Part shown: positions 1 to 12,765 of the stretch, in pieces
How positions within the stretch are numbered: the stretch's first letter is position 1
Layout of the letters: every line of letters starts with the position of its first letter
Origin: Moringa oleifera
Taxonomy: Eukaryota > Streptophyta > Magnoliopsida > Brassicales > Moringaceae
NCBI GenBank assembly: GCA_021397835.1
Contig: JAJFZO010000034.1
Location: 9,005,501-9,069,500 of the forward strand
Direction of reading: 5' to 3'
DNA length: 64,000 nt
Position numbers and translations under genes: made by a program
Notes under the pieces: model-generated
Told to the model about the DNA's origin: nothing
Databases searched by the model: none
Seen by the model: only the letters and a program-made list of their open reading frames with translations

Positions 1-2390
1 AGCTAGGATAAGCCATGTGAAGAATGAGCTTATCTTATAACATTTGAAGGAAATAAGAGCAGTTCGATCCCATGCTATTGATGAATTTTGAATGATAAAA
101 GCATATTAAGTTGAGATTAAAAAGCAGGAGTTCCACGATTGATATCTTGATCTGGATCTATCATGGGTGCCGGTGGCCTTTCCAATTAAGGTTTATCCAG
201 TCTTTCTTAAAGATTTAAAGATCTCCTTTAATGATTTAAAGGAAATAGTTAAGAGGTTAACGAAAGTGAGGACACTGATTGCTGCTCTTGAAGGCTAGAC
301 TCCCATTATGGCTTCAGCTCCTGATATGGCTGAGGCTACAATCCAGCCTGGGCCTTGCACTTTACACTTTTATTTTTCTTCTTATGATGTATAAATTTTT
401 TTTCATAATTAATGAAGTTTATATTTTCCAAAAATCCAAGCTTTCATTTATACTTAAAAATATTTGAGATGATTATCAATGTCTTGAGAATTTTAATAAT
501 TACCTTGTGTCAACTTTAAATGAAAAAGACCTAATGAGGGCTAATATGGATTCATTCTAAGATTTCTTAAGGCATTAACTCTAATGAGAACACTTGAACC
601 AATTGCCTTCAAATTTCCTAAGGCATTAACCCCCACGTGTCTTTTGGGCCAAAAGTCCCGAAATAGATAGGTTAAAGTGTAGAACTAAACTCCATCATAT
701 AATTCTGTAATGTGCATCTTACCTTTAAACCTGATAAGTCCATTTGAAGTGACTCTTGAGCTAGAAACCCGATGTGCCGTACAGATAAACCTTGGTGAAA
801 TAAATCGTGATGAGTAATCAAGGTTAAATACTAAGGATTCCTAGCCTAATGCTCAATAGAATTAATAGGACATAGGGCTTGTTAAAGGAGCTATAATTAC
901 TCCCAATATATCTATTAAAACAGAAAAAAGAGAGGGAATTTTGGGAGTAAAATTAGGTGTCAACACATCTTACTGTTCTAAATTTTGATACAACTTTTTC
1001 ACGATATGATTCTCAATTATCGAGAATTTTTGTCCATGTCGTAGTTCATAGTAAATAAAGGATAAAATTTGTATACAACGCAGTTTTCAAGAGTCAAGAC
1101 TTTCTTTACTAGGGATGATTTTTTTCTTTTTTTTTAAAGAATTTTATTTGCCTATATGGTCTAAATTTCGTAATAGTCCTTCCCATCAAGAAACTCTTAT
1201 TTCATCCTCCTCATTCATGAATTTATTCTTAAGGATGTTATTAAAATAATGATTACGTATGCGTGATGCATTTAATTATCATTTTTTTTTCAAGTAAGGC
1301 CTTACATTCCAGTCACCTTCATATTTTCTAACTTCAAGCAATAAGATGATCATCCTTGGCATGGTAAATCTTAGTGAAATAGTTAAAGTATCATTTGGAC
1401 ACACAACTCCTTTCTCAAATTTTTAACACTCATATTTCCCAAAATGTCTTTTGCCTTGTATTTTTATTTTACCAATCATTTTGAAAGGAAACACCTATAT
1501 GTGCCTTTTAAGATTTGATTTAAACAATCAATTTTGCAATCATGTGGCATTGAGAAACAATTCATATATTCCTTTCATTGCGGGAAAACAAATGAAAGAG
1601 AAGAAAAGACAAGATTTTTATATATGGCTTTATTCAATGAATAATTTTGTACCTACAAATTTAGTATCTGATGTTAAGGAATCATGATGTTAAGTTTTTC
1701 TCTAAATTATAAATACCTTTAATTCCTTACTTTGATTTATCATGGTTGAATAGAAATCGTAACCAACCTTTTCCCTCATTGGATAATTCCATTAATCAAT
1801 CTCGTCTTTCTAGGTTTTTAACAAAGATCACCTTTTTTTTAAAAAGCGTAGTACGTTTTTACTACATTTGAATTAATAGAATTTGAGAGGATAGGACCAT
1901 CCATTTTTGACAAATTAAAGCTCCTCCAAAAAAATCTTTATTCACAATGTATGACCCATTTTAGTTGGATGTCCACTTTCTTTAAAGACATAAAGATCGG
2001 TTGGTCTATGAAACCAATAGTTTTCTTCAAGAGAAGGAATCAGCTTGCCCACTGAGCTAGGGATTCCATAAACTATCTAAATCCTTGTCAAATATTTACT
2101 AGTGATGGTGGAAAAAACCTATGGAGTCTATAACTAACTAAGAATAAAAAAAATGAATAAAGTAGAGTGAGAGATTACCTAAAAGAGGGGTAGTGTGATA
2201 AGAGACTCTGCTAGTGGAAAGAAGATTCTTCTCCTTGTGAAATCTTAGGAATAAAAGGATGGTAACAGTGTTAGAATGCTCAAAGAGAATCGAAAGAGTG
2301 TAAAATAGACTTAGAAATGAAATGAAACACTTTTAAAAGAATTAACCATTAGGGAAGAGCCATTGCGCAAGGGCAGACCCGTAAAAAATG
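1..2390. other. AT-rich stretch with no supportable gene
   Basis: Only short, unrelated open frames occur here (at 279-467 and 1451-1687, for example). None has a recognisable domain, splice context or codon pattern. A weak run of reading frame near 40-330 on the + strand looks gag-like in composition but is broken by stops and matches no family I can name. Confidence 0.5.
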
Positions 2391-2790
2391 ACGTTATTGA
2401 TGTGGCAAAGGGTGTTGACGTGGCATGACATTATCAGAGGCATTGTTGCTAACAAGGCACTGTTACTATTGAAAAGGAAAGGAGATTGTTAATGTGGCAC
2501 TAAGGTTGACATGGCAAGGCATTACTTAACGACATTATTAAGGTAGCATAAATATTAGGAGGTAGCACTTACTCACTTAGCTCATTAAGTGACGTGGCAA
2601 GACATTATTGGGCACTACTATTAAGGTTGATGCCAGATAAACTCAAGAAGAGTGAAGAAGTGGATGAAGTAATGTCACAGATGATATGGTTATTATTAGT
2701 GACTAACACATCCTGATTAGCTGGCAAACTTACATAGTCAGCAACAAAGCCCATGTGATAAGCAAAAATGCTAATATGGTAAGGTATTCG
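2390..2790. repeat. Degenerate repeats built around GACGTGGCA
   Basis: The motif GAYGTGGCA or a close variant (GACGTGGCA, GATGTGGCA, AATGTGGCA, GACATGGCA) recurs together with GGCATTR and ACATTATTAAGG. The spacing is irregular, so this is a decayed minisatellite rather than a clean tandem array. The core ACGTGGC resembles a plant G-box/ABRE, but nothing nearby looks like a promoter. Confidence 0.4.
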
Positions 2791-4930
2791 AAGGCAACAT
2801 ACTCAATAGAATTTTTGCGACATAATTTTTCCCAATTCTAAACCAATTTCATTAAAATTTAAGCCGAGAATTATATAAAAGAGGAAAAAATAACTAAAAA
2901 GACTAAATTATTGATGTCATCACACTTAAAAAGAGCTATAGAGTGTCAAAAGTAGGTCCAATTTAATAAAAACGATGTGGAAAAATCCAATCCAAGGATA
3001 GCAGAGCTCACATGAATGCAAAGTCTACTAGGTCTGTTAGGAATATTGTATGTACTATCCATTTTCATGCTAACCTACATCATTCAATCCCTACAAATAA
3101 GGATAGAATTTTAGCTCAAAAGACACATAGATTCACCAACAAGCATGCATCAAGAAAAATTATCTGAAAAGTTCTCTCAAATATTTCTTACAATAGCTCT
3201 CATTTCTCACTTGAATTTTCTTCCTTTCAAAAGAATTTCCTCCAAAATTCTTCATCTTTTGTTCATATCTACTTGAAGAAAGAGAAGGAATACTAACAAA
3301 AAGTAGGAGACTTTAAGAGGGATCAAATTATCTGGCATTATACTCATAATTTTTGAATAAAATTTCTTTAGATTAATTTGAAGTTCATTAAAGTTTCTCA
3401 TGAAATTATGAGCTTTAGATCCATTTAAGTTACACGAATGCGGCAAAATCATGTTATAAGATGGCAAACATACTTTCATAATTATATTATGAGTTTCTTT
3501 ATAAAACTAGTTATTATTATTATAATAATATCAATATATGTTTTAAACCCCTTTATTTTGGAGATGAAAAGGGTGAGTAAGTGCAAACTCATTTCTTCTT
3601 TCTAAAAATATTTTAGTATATCAAGATGGAAAAATTATGAAATCTTATGTACTTTGACCAAAATAACATTAAAAATATTTTTGAAAAAGAAATCAAATGG
3701 CACTTATGTACTTGACCAAAATAAACCCTTAAAAATATTTTTGAAAAAGAACTGAAATGGTAATAATTATGAGTATTTTTTTTTTTGGAAGGGGGTTAAT
3801 CCTTCCTTAAGTGTAACTAACCATTGAACCCAAAGTCCTATAAAAAAATGAACTAGGTAGCCTTAGTTTATCATAATGGCCAATCACACTTAAAAATATT
3901 AGTGATAACTTTTATCTTTTCGCATGCTGTAGGTGTCCTCGATTAAAACCTCAGTTGTGACCTAGTGTTTAAAGCAAATTATACTGAATCAAACACTTAA
4001 ATATATCTATCTTATGCTTATTATAAGGAAGCCATAGCCCTCAATATTATAAGCTACTACATGCTAGGAATTATATTATGCTCAAAATTTAGTTACTTGT
4101 GATAAATGAAGCAATTTGTAGATATATTACTTGTATAGGTATAGTAATTTTTTTTTTACATGTATGTGAATGCATGCATACACATATATGTGTGCATGTG
4201 TTTAAGACAATCACCCATTAGTGTTAGTGGCAATTTTTTCATGCTCTTCTCTTTTGCATGGTCATACATACTAAATTATTAAATGGTATAATTCATTTGT
4301 AGTAGATGCTTTATCACCAAAGAAAAGTTTCTATTGTACATTCATTAGGTCTGTCATAACGTGTAAGAGGTCATGTTTTGCTTAGATTTGAATTTTTTTC
4401 CTTCTATGGGCTAGTTTTGAAATACTCTATTATTTGATGTAGTAGAGCTAAGAGATATGACTTCTAATTGAAACTTTATTTTTAAGTAATCTTTTTAAAT
4501 TGCATCCTTTTTACAATCTAATAAAAATGATCTAATGTTTCCCTTTCATAATAATTGTTACTTGTTGGCATATTTTTACTTACAAGCATTCTGTAATGCA
4601 TTGGCTTAAGAAAGTGCAATTTAGTTTAATGATGCAATTCTACAAGAGTGTTGCAGATGCAAAGGTGGAAGTAAATTAGACAATCTTGATAGTCATGTGA
4701 AAAGTGTATGTAGTTAGAGATGTTCTTGTTTATTTTGATCATTAAGATTTACTTTACAGTTGTATTTAAATTATGTAAAATGATGATTGTTTCAACTATA
4801 AATTTAATTTTTGTTATATGATGTTATTTATGTGTTGTTTGTTTATTATAACTAAAAAATGAAACTTAAATAAAATCTAAAATATAAGTAATTAATGTTT
4901 AAAAATTGTTTTAATAATTCAATTTATATG
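2790..4930. other. AT-rich stretch with no supportable gene
   Basis: No coding signal was seen in either strand. The frame at 3252-3479 (minus) has no domain features. A short alternating purine-pyrimidine segment with ATGCATGCAT and TATATGTGTG lies at about 4157-4202. Confidence 0.45.
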
Positions 4931-4935
4931 AGTTT

Positions 4936-5040
4936 TCATGACGGTCTTTAAAGCACATCATAACATTTTCATGATAGTCTTTAAAGACTATCATAAATTT
5001 ATGATGGATATTATGATGGTTTTTAAAAATCATCATAAAA
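4936..5040. repeat. Cluster of short inverted repeats (TATGATRGTC type)
   Basis: Several copies of a motif of the form TCATGAYRGTCTTTAAAG followed by its reverse complement (ACTATCATAAA, AATCATCATAAA) lie head to head. This is the look of a subterminal repeat array of a DNA transposon, most often a CACTA element. A related cluster lies at 13,739-13,930. No terminal CACTA or target duplication was found beside this one. Confidence 0.5.
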
Positions 5041-5772
5041 AACTAACTTATAGAAGGAAGAAATTAAATCAAAGCAATCACTTGTACAATTGCATTTAGT
5101 TAAAACAAAGTAACATGTCATTAAAAGAAGCATGAACCAACATCTTACCATAATAAGCAAGAATGAATTCTATCAATGAGAGTGTAAACACTATGCCTTA
5201 TCATCTTCATCTTCTTGGCTTTCGATTTTTTTTTCTAAATCATCTTTTATTTATGTATACTTTTTTAGGATTAGAAAAGACATAAGTATCCATTTCACTT
5301 CAAAATAAATTTTGATGCACTAATGAACTAATTTTATGAAAAAATTATATACCTAAATGACTATACTGCTTACTATTTCATGTGTATTGAGTGTACATGA
5401 TAGGCCTCCTCAATGGTTGCATTGGTATATTCATATCAATCATCACAATAATGCACTACGGTATCGTTTCTCATACACATATATAATTGTTAGAATCCAT
5501 GTTGACATTTATAAATTGTGGATTAATCTATAGCTCGACAATTGTAAACATAGATCATAATTTTACGATTCAATTCATCAATACTTTTAAATCAACACAT
5601 ATTTTTCTATTACACATACTAACTTAGTGTTTGCAAGTGGTACAACAAAGTCACAAGCTAGAACATATTCAAGTGCTTGATTCATTATAGTTTGTTTTAG
5701 ATACTACATTCAACTTTTCTTTCAATTAGATGCCATCAAGAGTACTATATAATTGACATATCTCTATTATTG
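5041..5772. other. AT-rich stretch with no gene seen
   Basis: No open frame with a recognisable domain. The stretch occupies the place where the missing part of the copia 3' LTR would be, so the element may have been truncated by deletion into this sequence. Confidence 0.4.
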
Positions 5773-5908
5773 TACTCATCTAGATATCTTAAAATCTGAA
5801 TTCAAAATTCAAACTAAAAGATTATTCTTATCTAAAATTCAAAGTACTTGATAAAGTAGAAGAATAGATCTTCTTTGAATATACAACAAATAAGGCATCT
5901 TGCTAACA
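5773..5908 (-). repeat. Truncated 3' LTR of the Ty1-copia element
   Basis: This matches the first roughly 135 bp of the LTR at 7790-8107, including TGTTAGCAAGATGCC at its high-coordinate end. The remaining 180 bp or so have no counterpart. The purine-rich tract AGCAAGGAGGAG abuts it on the internal side. Confidence 0.8.
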
Positions 5909-6199
5909 CTCCTCCTTGCTATTTTTGCTATATGTTTGACTAGCCAAACAGATAAAAAACACTGCATCTTTTTTTTGTTTCCCCTGCACTATTTTTTTGT
6001 ATAAGATAAGTATTTCACATTTATAATGAACTCTAATTTATGAAGATTAATTCGCTTTTTTCTTATTCTGTGGAATCCTGCCTAGCATCAACTTGTTTCT
6101 TTAAGAACTTAATCTCTGAAATTGTCTTTGTTGGGATATTATTATTTTTGATTTTGTGTTTTACTGTAGGTTTAGTTATATTTTTCCTTTTCTTTGCAC

Positions 6200-7681
6200 T
6201 TCTCTTTGAAATTTGAACTTGAAGTATTTTGACATTTTGCCTCCTTGATTTATAGCCATATTCAAATAGACCCCTTTGTTGTAAAGCCTTTGTTGGTGTT
6301 CCCATTGATCCTTTGATATTTGTGTGAACTAGGTGCAGTTTCTGTTTAGCCCTCTAAGCTTTATTTTGTTGAAAAGGAAGCTTGATTTGCTTCCCATATT
6401 GAAAACTAGCATGTTTAGCAAGCTTTTCCTTTAATTTAGGCAAGTCTTCTCTAAGTTTGTTCTTCTTCATAAAAGGTAGGGCCTTATGATGAAAGTGCCC
6501 TACATTATTGTCTTTTTTGCATATTGTAGCTTACTTCTCTTTTATCATATTCAAGATAAACTTTTTATGTTTCATTTGGATTTTAAACATCTCATTGCTT
6601 TGTTCATTAGTAATCAGGCAATGATTGTCTTTAAATAGTGCCTTATATCTCGTTTTTAAGAGTTTACCAATACTCAAAAGATTTTAATTAATTTCAGGAA
6701 CATATAGAACATTGAAAATTAATTTCAAACCTATATGACCATTGATTGCCACTGTTCCTTTGCCTTTTACCACAAGATATGCTCCATTATCAATTCTAAC
6801 TTCAAAAATAGTAACTTTGTCAAGCTCTTTCAAGAGTTTTTGATCATAAGTCATATCGCTTGTACAACCATTATCTATAAGCCAACTTTTTGGGGAGTTA
6901 CTAGTAGCAAAGCATAATGCTATTAACAGTTCCTCCTTATAAGGTTGTTCAACAATATTCCTGGCTTATCTTTATTGTTGTTGGGATTTACATATTCTTT
7001 TTATAAGACTATTGTTGTTGTGTGATTTGGCTTAAAAAGTACGTTCCACGAATCCTTCTTGCCTCATAAGCCTCTTTTGTTCTTGTGTCTGTAGTGTATT
7101 TAACAATTCTACCAAGGTAATACTTGATAGATCTTTAGTGTTCTCTAATGATGAGATTATAGCCTTAAATTTTTTCAAGAATTGTCACTATGATCTTTTA
7201 AAAAATTCTAAAATTAGAAAAATCAGTATAGAAAAGTCTTATTTTGTCAACTATACCGAAATGCTTGTTAAAATATTTCTTGATTATTCATTCTGATTCT
7301 TTCATCTTTTGTATCTCAAATTCTCAAATCAAATACAACACTTGCATTCCTTTAATCCTTTTATTCCCTTTGTATTCTTGTTTTAAAAAATCTCACATTT
7401 TTTTACTGTTTTTAGTGTCATTACTCCAGTTAATGTGATGGATGAGATAGCTAAAAATAATGTTGCTCTTGTTTTTAATTTTCTTGCTTTTTCTCCTTTT
7501 AGTTTTTGATTTATGCAAGAGTTAGATTGTTTGAAAATTCTAAAATTTCATATACTTATTTAACTGCTTCTTATAGATCATTTGCATCAAGGTAGGCTTT
7601 CATTCTAATGGCCCACATCTCATAGTTTGCTCCATCGAGCATTGAAGGTGCAATTATTACGAATGAATTTTCTAAATTCAT
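6200..7681 (-). pseudogene. Ty1-copia gag-pol fragment
   Basis: The minus strand carries the recognisable order of a copia polyprotein. A gag start near 7681 leads into the UBN2-type segment NYEMWAIRMKAYL. Next comes the protease region around 6870 with SWLIDNGCTSDMT (an active-site Asp, with Ser of the usual DSG replaced by Asn). Then come LYVPEIN and NLLSIGKLL, the pre-integrase GHFHHKAL, and the integrase start LVHTNIKGSMGTPT near 6310-6350. Frames are broken by many stops, including a stop where copia proteins have Trp in NKAWRA. Beyond about 6230 similarity ends. This is a relic, not an expressed gene. Confidence 0.85.
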
Positions 7682-7774
7682 TGTGTATGGTTTTTTATTT
7701 TTTAGAATATGGGTAGGAAGTGTTTAGGAATTGAGGTTGAGCTTTTTTAATCTTATAAGTCCCTCAAGATAATT

Positions 7775-7786
7775 GCTCTGATACCA
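7775..7786 (-). other. Primer-binding site of the Ty1-copia element
   Basis: The minus strand reads TGGTATCAGAGC, the standard plant initiator-methionine tRNA primer-binding site, three bases inside the 5' LTR. Confidence 0.9.
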
Positions 7787-7789
7787 CTT

Positions 7790-8107
7790 TGTTGGTTTTT
7801 GATATGGGTTTGTTAGGTTTTTGGTAGGAGAGAAAAAATAATATAAAATACTTGAAGCTTGGAATTGATTGTAGCCTTCAATGGCTTGTCATGGCTTGCA
7901 AAGGCTTGCTTTTTTTTACATTGATGGAGGTCTTGTTGTAGAAGAAAATAAACAACTAAAATCTAAGATTGTGCTTATCTAGATATTCTAAAATTTGAAT
8001 TTAAAATTTAAATTAGAAGATTATTCTTATTCAAAATTCAAATTACTGGATAAAGTAAAAGAATATGTCTTCTTTAGATATATTGTAAATAAGGCATCTT
8101 GCTAACA
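7790..8107 (-). repeat. 5' LTR of the Ty1-copia element
   Basis: Read on the minus strand it starts TGTTAGCAAGATGCC and ends AACCAACA, followed by three bases and the primer-binding site. Its upstream half matches 5773-5908 with scattered substitutions. Confidence 0.85.
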
Positions 8108-9399
8108 ATATCAAAATATTGATCAATCAACACCGGTAATACTTGAAAATTTAACATGAATCAAAGCAAAACTCTTCACATATATGTTTCATACAAAGAA
8201 TTTCATGATGGGTTTCTCAGAAAAAAGGGAATTGAATTAGAATAACCATCAAGGGTCAACAATAAAAATGTATAAAAAGGATTAACTTCTAAAATAACCA
8301 TTATGAAAACAGAAAATTATATTTATATTTTCTCTTGCAATATTTTTCTCATCTTCTACTTTCCAATAGAAGCTTGAATTTATCCTTTCCTTATCTTAAC
8401 AAATCAACATTTATCTTTCTCCTAGTAGTTTCACCCAACTTACGATGCAATAATCACAAAGTTTTGGTGTTTGATTTCATTAACCACCTACTCAAATTAT
8501 TTTTTCGATCATTGTTCTAAATTCAAGAATACCCCCTGTTTTGAGCAAACTTATTGTTATGCTCACTCCATTATGGTCATTACAAGAGCATCTCTTAACC
8601 ACTGCAATCCATTAGGGAACAAGATATCTAAAATGAAATTCTATTATGTACATCCTTTTAGTTTAAATACAAGTAACAAATCTTTATACATAACTTTACA
8701 CGAATTCTAGACATCTTCAAAAAGAAACTGACAATGATCCATGTTGTAATTTAGCATGTTTGATCCTATGCCCAGTATGTGTTCACTTAAAATCAAATAT
8801 GATATTACTTCAATACAAAAAGCCTTAATTTTTCATTTGTACTTAGGTTATTCCAATTCAATTTTACCTACATACATCAGGAATGATAATCAAATTCTAA
8901 TTCTAACAGAATGATATTAAAACCTAAATTGTTAATTCCAAGAATTTAACAAATCATTACAACCAATCAAATTGTAAATGACCATGAAAAATCGAGGAAG
9001 CTCAACTTGCCTAACATTAACTTAATCCTAAAGGACAATGAAAAAGACTCACACTTAATGTAGTTAATGCAATACTCATAATTGTTAGGGTCTATGATCT
9101 ACATCTGGCAGAATTTGATAACCTTAATCGAGTGGTATTTTCCATCCTTCCAATGGCATGTGAGGCACTTGGCCACCTACAATGGAAGCATGCTCGATTT
9201 CCTCTTTGTGGATGCCTTTGAATTTATCAAGGCTTGAGAAGTTGTCATTTCAAACAAAGGAGGTGACACCCCATCATTGGAGGTGTAAGGCTTCTAGTCA
9301 GCAGAGTAGGAAATAGTGATAGTTGTGATGTCATTCTTTGCACACGTAGGCAATCCTAAGAACTTATAATTTCTAGTGAGATTTTTTATTCAATCTTAG
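8108..9399. other. Stretch with no gene seen
   Basis: Small frames at 8335-8710 have no domain features or splice context. It separates the copia relic from the next LTR element. Confidence 0.45.
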
Positions 9400-10260
9400 T
9401 GTTAGCACCGTGACTCTTGGGTTGGCAAAGTCTTAACCTTGCCGCATGCTAAGCTAAGAAAGTGTGAAGTGGGGCACGCAATGGCAAGGTGATATCAATA
9501 AGCTATAGGTGGTGTGGTGGCACGATGAAGGCATGGATGCTCATTAGGGCCATAGTCCATGTGATGCCATGGGTAGCATCACAAGCGGGTGCTGGTATAT
9601 GACTAGAGCTACTCAAGGGACTAACCAACTCATCAAGGGTGTTTAGTGAGTTTTTGATGCACGGGTCACAAGAGATGGCTCATGGGAATCGAACATGGTG
9701 CGAGGCACTTAGTAAGCAGGTGAGCAGAGTACTCGTAAATGATTGACATTGGCTTGCGTCGGCATTAATCGAGTGCATGCTTGAGCACAAGGCATATGAC
9801 TTGCTTTGGATGGATTAGCCCATGTGGTTGGTAGTGGTTGACAGTGGTTACCAATAGTTAAAGGTAATTATAAAGAGTGGGATAGTTGTCGTGAAAAGCT
9901 AAAGCCATGGCTGCATGCATGGCTAGTTTTGTGGTAATGGAACCACATTACCTTAGGACAATTGGAGGTGTTAGATGCCCAGTTTTGTAGCCTATTTATA
10001 TTTACGAGCAGAGTCATTAACGATAGGTGTGATGTCTTGCCACGTATGGGTTGTATTTTCTTTGTTCATAAATAAAAAGGTTAAGATTAGTTCCCATAAT
10101 TGTTGGTGTCTCCCTTTCACTCTCTCCAGCAAATGTGTATGGGTTTTTCGTTTAGGCATAGTTGATATTATGTGCATACAGAGAGGATTGGCTGATGAGT
10201 TAGGTGTCACTCATCCCATTACTTAGTGAGAAGTCAATCATAGACCTTAACAGTGTGACA
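9400..10260 (+). repeat. 5' LTR of the gag-protease element
   Basis: Begins TGTTAGCACCGTGAC and ends GTGTGACA. It aligns along its length with 11,896-12,765. The shared blocks are GGTTGGCAAAGTCTT, AAGGTGATATCAATAAGCTA and GAAGTCAATCAT. The divergence is visible by eye, so the insertion is not recent. Confidence 0.88.
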
Positions 10261-10263
10261 ATT

Positions 10264-10276
10264 TGGTATTAGAGCC
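10264..10276 (+). other. Primer-binding site of the gag-protease element
   Basis: TGGTATTAGAGCC lies three bases after the 5' LTR. It differs by one base from the usual initiator-Met tRNA site. Confidence 0.85.
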
Positions 10277-10306
10277 ATGTTGTATTGACAACTTTGGTTG
10301 GTCGCT

Positions 10307-11300
10307 ATGGACAAGATAAGAGAAAGGTTTACCTATTTGGAGGACTTTATGGGCGCTTTTCAAAGCGATGATGATGTTATGAGTCTTGTTGTTCAAACCG
10401 AACAGCATACCAAATAGCTGAGAGTGGCTTAGAATGCTTTGGTTGAAATATAAAGGGACATAGACATCTATTTCGCATCTGTCATGCAAGATCTCACATC
10501 TTTGACAAACTCGATAAAGAAAAGGATAAAGATTTTAAGGATGAGCTTGCATTGCTAAAGAAGGCTATGGTGAACCTTCTAAGGTGAGGGGATGGTGGTT
10601 TGTCAAAGATAAGAGTCCCCAAGTCAAAGCCCTTCAATGGTTGTCAAAACTCCAAAGAGCTCGAGAATTTTCTGTGGGACATAAAGCAATATTTCAATGC
10701 GGCTTCCGTCTTAGAGGAGGAGGGAATGACAATCAGTAGCATGTATTTGCAACGAGATGCAAATCTCTTAGCGAACTCAAATGGAGGATGATGCTAGTGT
10801 GGGGAGGCCAAAGATTTAAACGTGAGATATGTTGAAAATAGAATTAAAGGATCAATTCCTCCCTTGCAACACGGCTTGAGTTGTAAGGGAGTCTCTTGAA
10901 GAGCTAAAGCATACAGGTTCCATGTGAAAGTTTGTAAAGGAATTCAGTTCAGTATTACCGGACATAAAAAAATGTCTGAGGAAGACAAGCTTTTTATTTT
11001 TGTCTTTAAGCTACAACAGCCCTAGGCATAGTCAGAGCTAAGAGGCAAAGCATGAAAGACTTGCTTGTCCTATTCACAATTTCAGACAGCTTGGTGGATT
11101 CGAGCACAACAAGAACACTGGAAGAGATGGCACTAATGGCAAGTCCAAGAAGAACAAACTAAAAACTTCTTGTGACCAGTCTCGAAACAATTCTCCTTCA
11201 CAGACAAAGTAGAAAGGTATTACCTTATGCGATGGTCCTCATCAAGTGCCAGAGTGCCTAAAAAGAGAAAAGCGGAATGCTTTGGTTGCCGAGGAGGGCA
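10307..11300 (+). pseudogene. Ty3-gypsy-type gag relic
   Basis: The ATG at 10,307 opens a frame starting MDKIRERFTYLEDFMGAF, typical of gag in this retrotransposon group. At 10,600-10,790 comes the matrix/capsid segment PKSKPFNGCQNSKELENFLW followed by DIKQYFNAASV. Further pieces (MEDD, LKDQFLPCNTA, RESLEELKHTGS, MSEEDKLF) continue in shifting frames to about 11,060. Stops and frameshifts are frequent, so no full-length Gag can be made from this copy. Confidence 0.82.
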
Positions 11301-11339
11301 ATCAAGAGGAGGATATATAAGAAACACCCGTTAGGGTAA

Positions 11340-11720
11340 ATCCCCTCCAACTACTAAACACAATCACAACCAAGATTGTGAACCTAAAGTTGATGTACAT
11401 ACTAATAAGGATTGGTGGGGTTGAAGTGTTAGCATTATTGGATACAGATGCTACAAATTGTTTTATACCAAAAGGAATGGTGGCAAGGCTTGGTTTAAAG
11501 CCTTCTCTAGTCACAACAAGGTTAAAGACTGTGAGCACGGAAGCTGAGTTAGTTCAAAGGGTGGCCACAATGATGTTGGAATTAGGGAGCTAATGAGGTA
11601 ATGTAAAGCTCATGGTCATACTGCTCAATGACTATGAGATGATTTTGGGATTGGATTTCTTTAAGGCAATAAAGTCTTTCTTGATGCCTCACATTGATGG
11701 CTTAATGGTGATTGAGAGGG
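11340..11720 (+). pseudogene. Retroviral-type aspartic protease relic
   Basis: The frame at 11,378-11,593 reads VLALLDTDATNCFIPKGMVARLG, with the catalytic DTG changed to DTD. It is followed by LVTTRLKTV and, after a stop, by YEMILGLDFFKAIK, which matches the (D)xILGxDWL block of Ty3-type proteases. No reverse transcriptase follows before the 3' LTR. The Gly-to-Asp change in the active-site triplet would by itself be expected to abolish activity. Confidence 0.8.
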
Positions 11721-11895
11721 CATTACCTTGTTTCATTAAGACCATTAGCTACTTCAGTTAGACAACTAACAAATCGGGAACGAATTACTAGGCTTGAAGT
11801 AACTCAAGGTGAATTTGAACAAAAAGATGACTATACCAAATATTTACTCGAGAAGACTTCGATGAGGACGTCGACTTCTCTTGGTGGGGGTGGTT

Positions 11896-12765
11896 TGTTA
11901 ACCCCATGACTTATGGGTTGGCAAAGTCTTGGCATGGGTAGCCTTGACCAATGCCAAGTTAAAAAAGTACAAAGTGAGGCGCACAATGGCAAGGTGATAT
12001 CAATAAGCTATAGGTGGCGTGGTGGCATAGTGAAGGTATGGATCCTCATCAGGGCCCCAGCCCAAGTGATGACATAGGTAGCATCATGAGCGGGTGATTG
12101 CACATGATTAGAGCTACTCAAGGGAGTAGCCAACTCACTAAGGGTGTTTGGTGAGTCTTTGATACATGGGTCATGAGAGATGGCTCGTGGGAATCGGACA
12201 TGGTGTGAGGCACTTAGCAAGCAGGCAAGCAAAACACCCGCAAATGATGGATATTAGCTCTTATTGGCACAAAAAGGGAGGCATGTGCGAGTACAAGGCA
12301 CATGGTATGCCTTGGAGGACTAGCCCATGCGATTGGTAGTGGTTGGCAATGATTACCAACAGTTGAAGGTAATTGCAAAGATTGGGACACTTGTCACCGA
12401 AAGCTAAAGCCAAGGTTGCATGCATGGCTAGCTTTGTGGTAGTGGAGCCACATTACCCTACAGCGGTTAAAGGTGTCAACCACCGAATTTTGTAGCCTAT
12501 TTATATTTACGGGTAGAGTCATCAAGGATACATATGATATTTTGCTGCGTATGGATTACATTTTCCTTGTTCATAAATGAAAAGGTTAGGATTGATTCTC
12601 GTAATTGTTGGTATCTCTCTTTCACTCTCTCTCGCATGCATGTGTGAGTTTTTCATTTAAGCATACTGAATACTGTATACGTACGGAAAGGATTGGTTGA
12701 CAAGTTGGATATTATTCATGCCATCACTCAGTAAGAAGTCAATCATGGACCTCAACCATGTGATT
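11896..12765 (+). repeat. 3' LTR of the gag-protease element
   Basis: Begins TGTTAACCCCATGAC and ends near ATGTGATT; the terminal CA of the 5' LTR has changed to TT. It follows the G-rich tract GGTGGGGGTGG. Confidence 0.88.

Larger units (their letters stand above)
5773..8107 (-). mobile_element. Ty1-copia LTR retrotransposon, internally deleted
   Basis: The element reads on the minus strand. A 318-bp 5' LTR (7790-8107) begins TGTTAGCAAG and ends CCAACA. Three bases inward is a primer-binding site identical to the initiator-Met tRNA type. Gag and the start of pol follow. A purine-rich tract lies directly before a 3' LTR of which only about 135 bp survives. Integrase beyond its first residues, reverse transcriptase and RNase H are all missing, so the element cannot move by itself. 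Many in-frame stops show that it is old. Confidence 0.85.
9400..12765 (+). mobile_element. Non-autonomous LTR element with gag and protease only
   Basis: Two related LTRs (861 and 870 bp) both start TGTTARC and flank a 1.6-kb interior. A Met-tRNA-type primer-binding site starts at 10,264, and a G-rich tract lies just before the 3' LTR. The interior holds a Ty3-gypsy-type gag and aspartic protease, with no room for reverse transcriptase, RNase H or integrase. The flanks CTTAG (9395-9399) and CTTAA (12,766-12,770) look like a 5-bp target duplication with one change. The layout is that of plant LTR elements that keep gag (TR-GAG-like) and rely on a partner for replication. Confidence 0.85.

Noticed and set aside
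4157..4202. Alternating purine-pyrimidine stretch as a functional site
   Set aside because: Short, imperfect and without neighbouring features; probably a simple-sequence remnant.
8335..8710. Two overlapping small frames as genes
   Set aside because: They are low-complexity translations of AT-rich DNA without motifs or plausible exons around them.
9992..10226. Opposed open frames on both strands at about 10.0-10.2 kb
   Set aside because: They lie inside the 5' LTR and are not kept in the 3' LTR copy.
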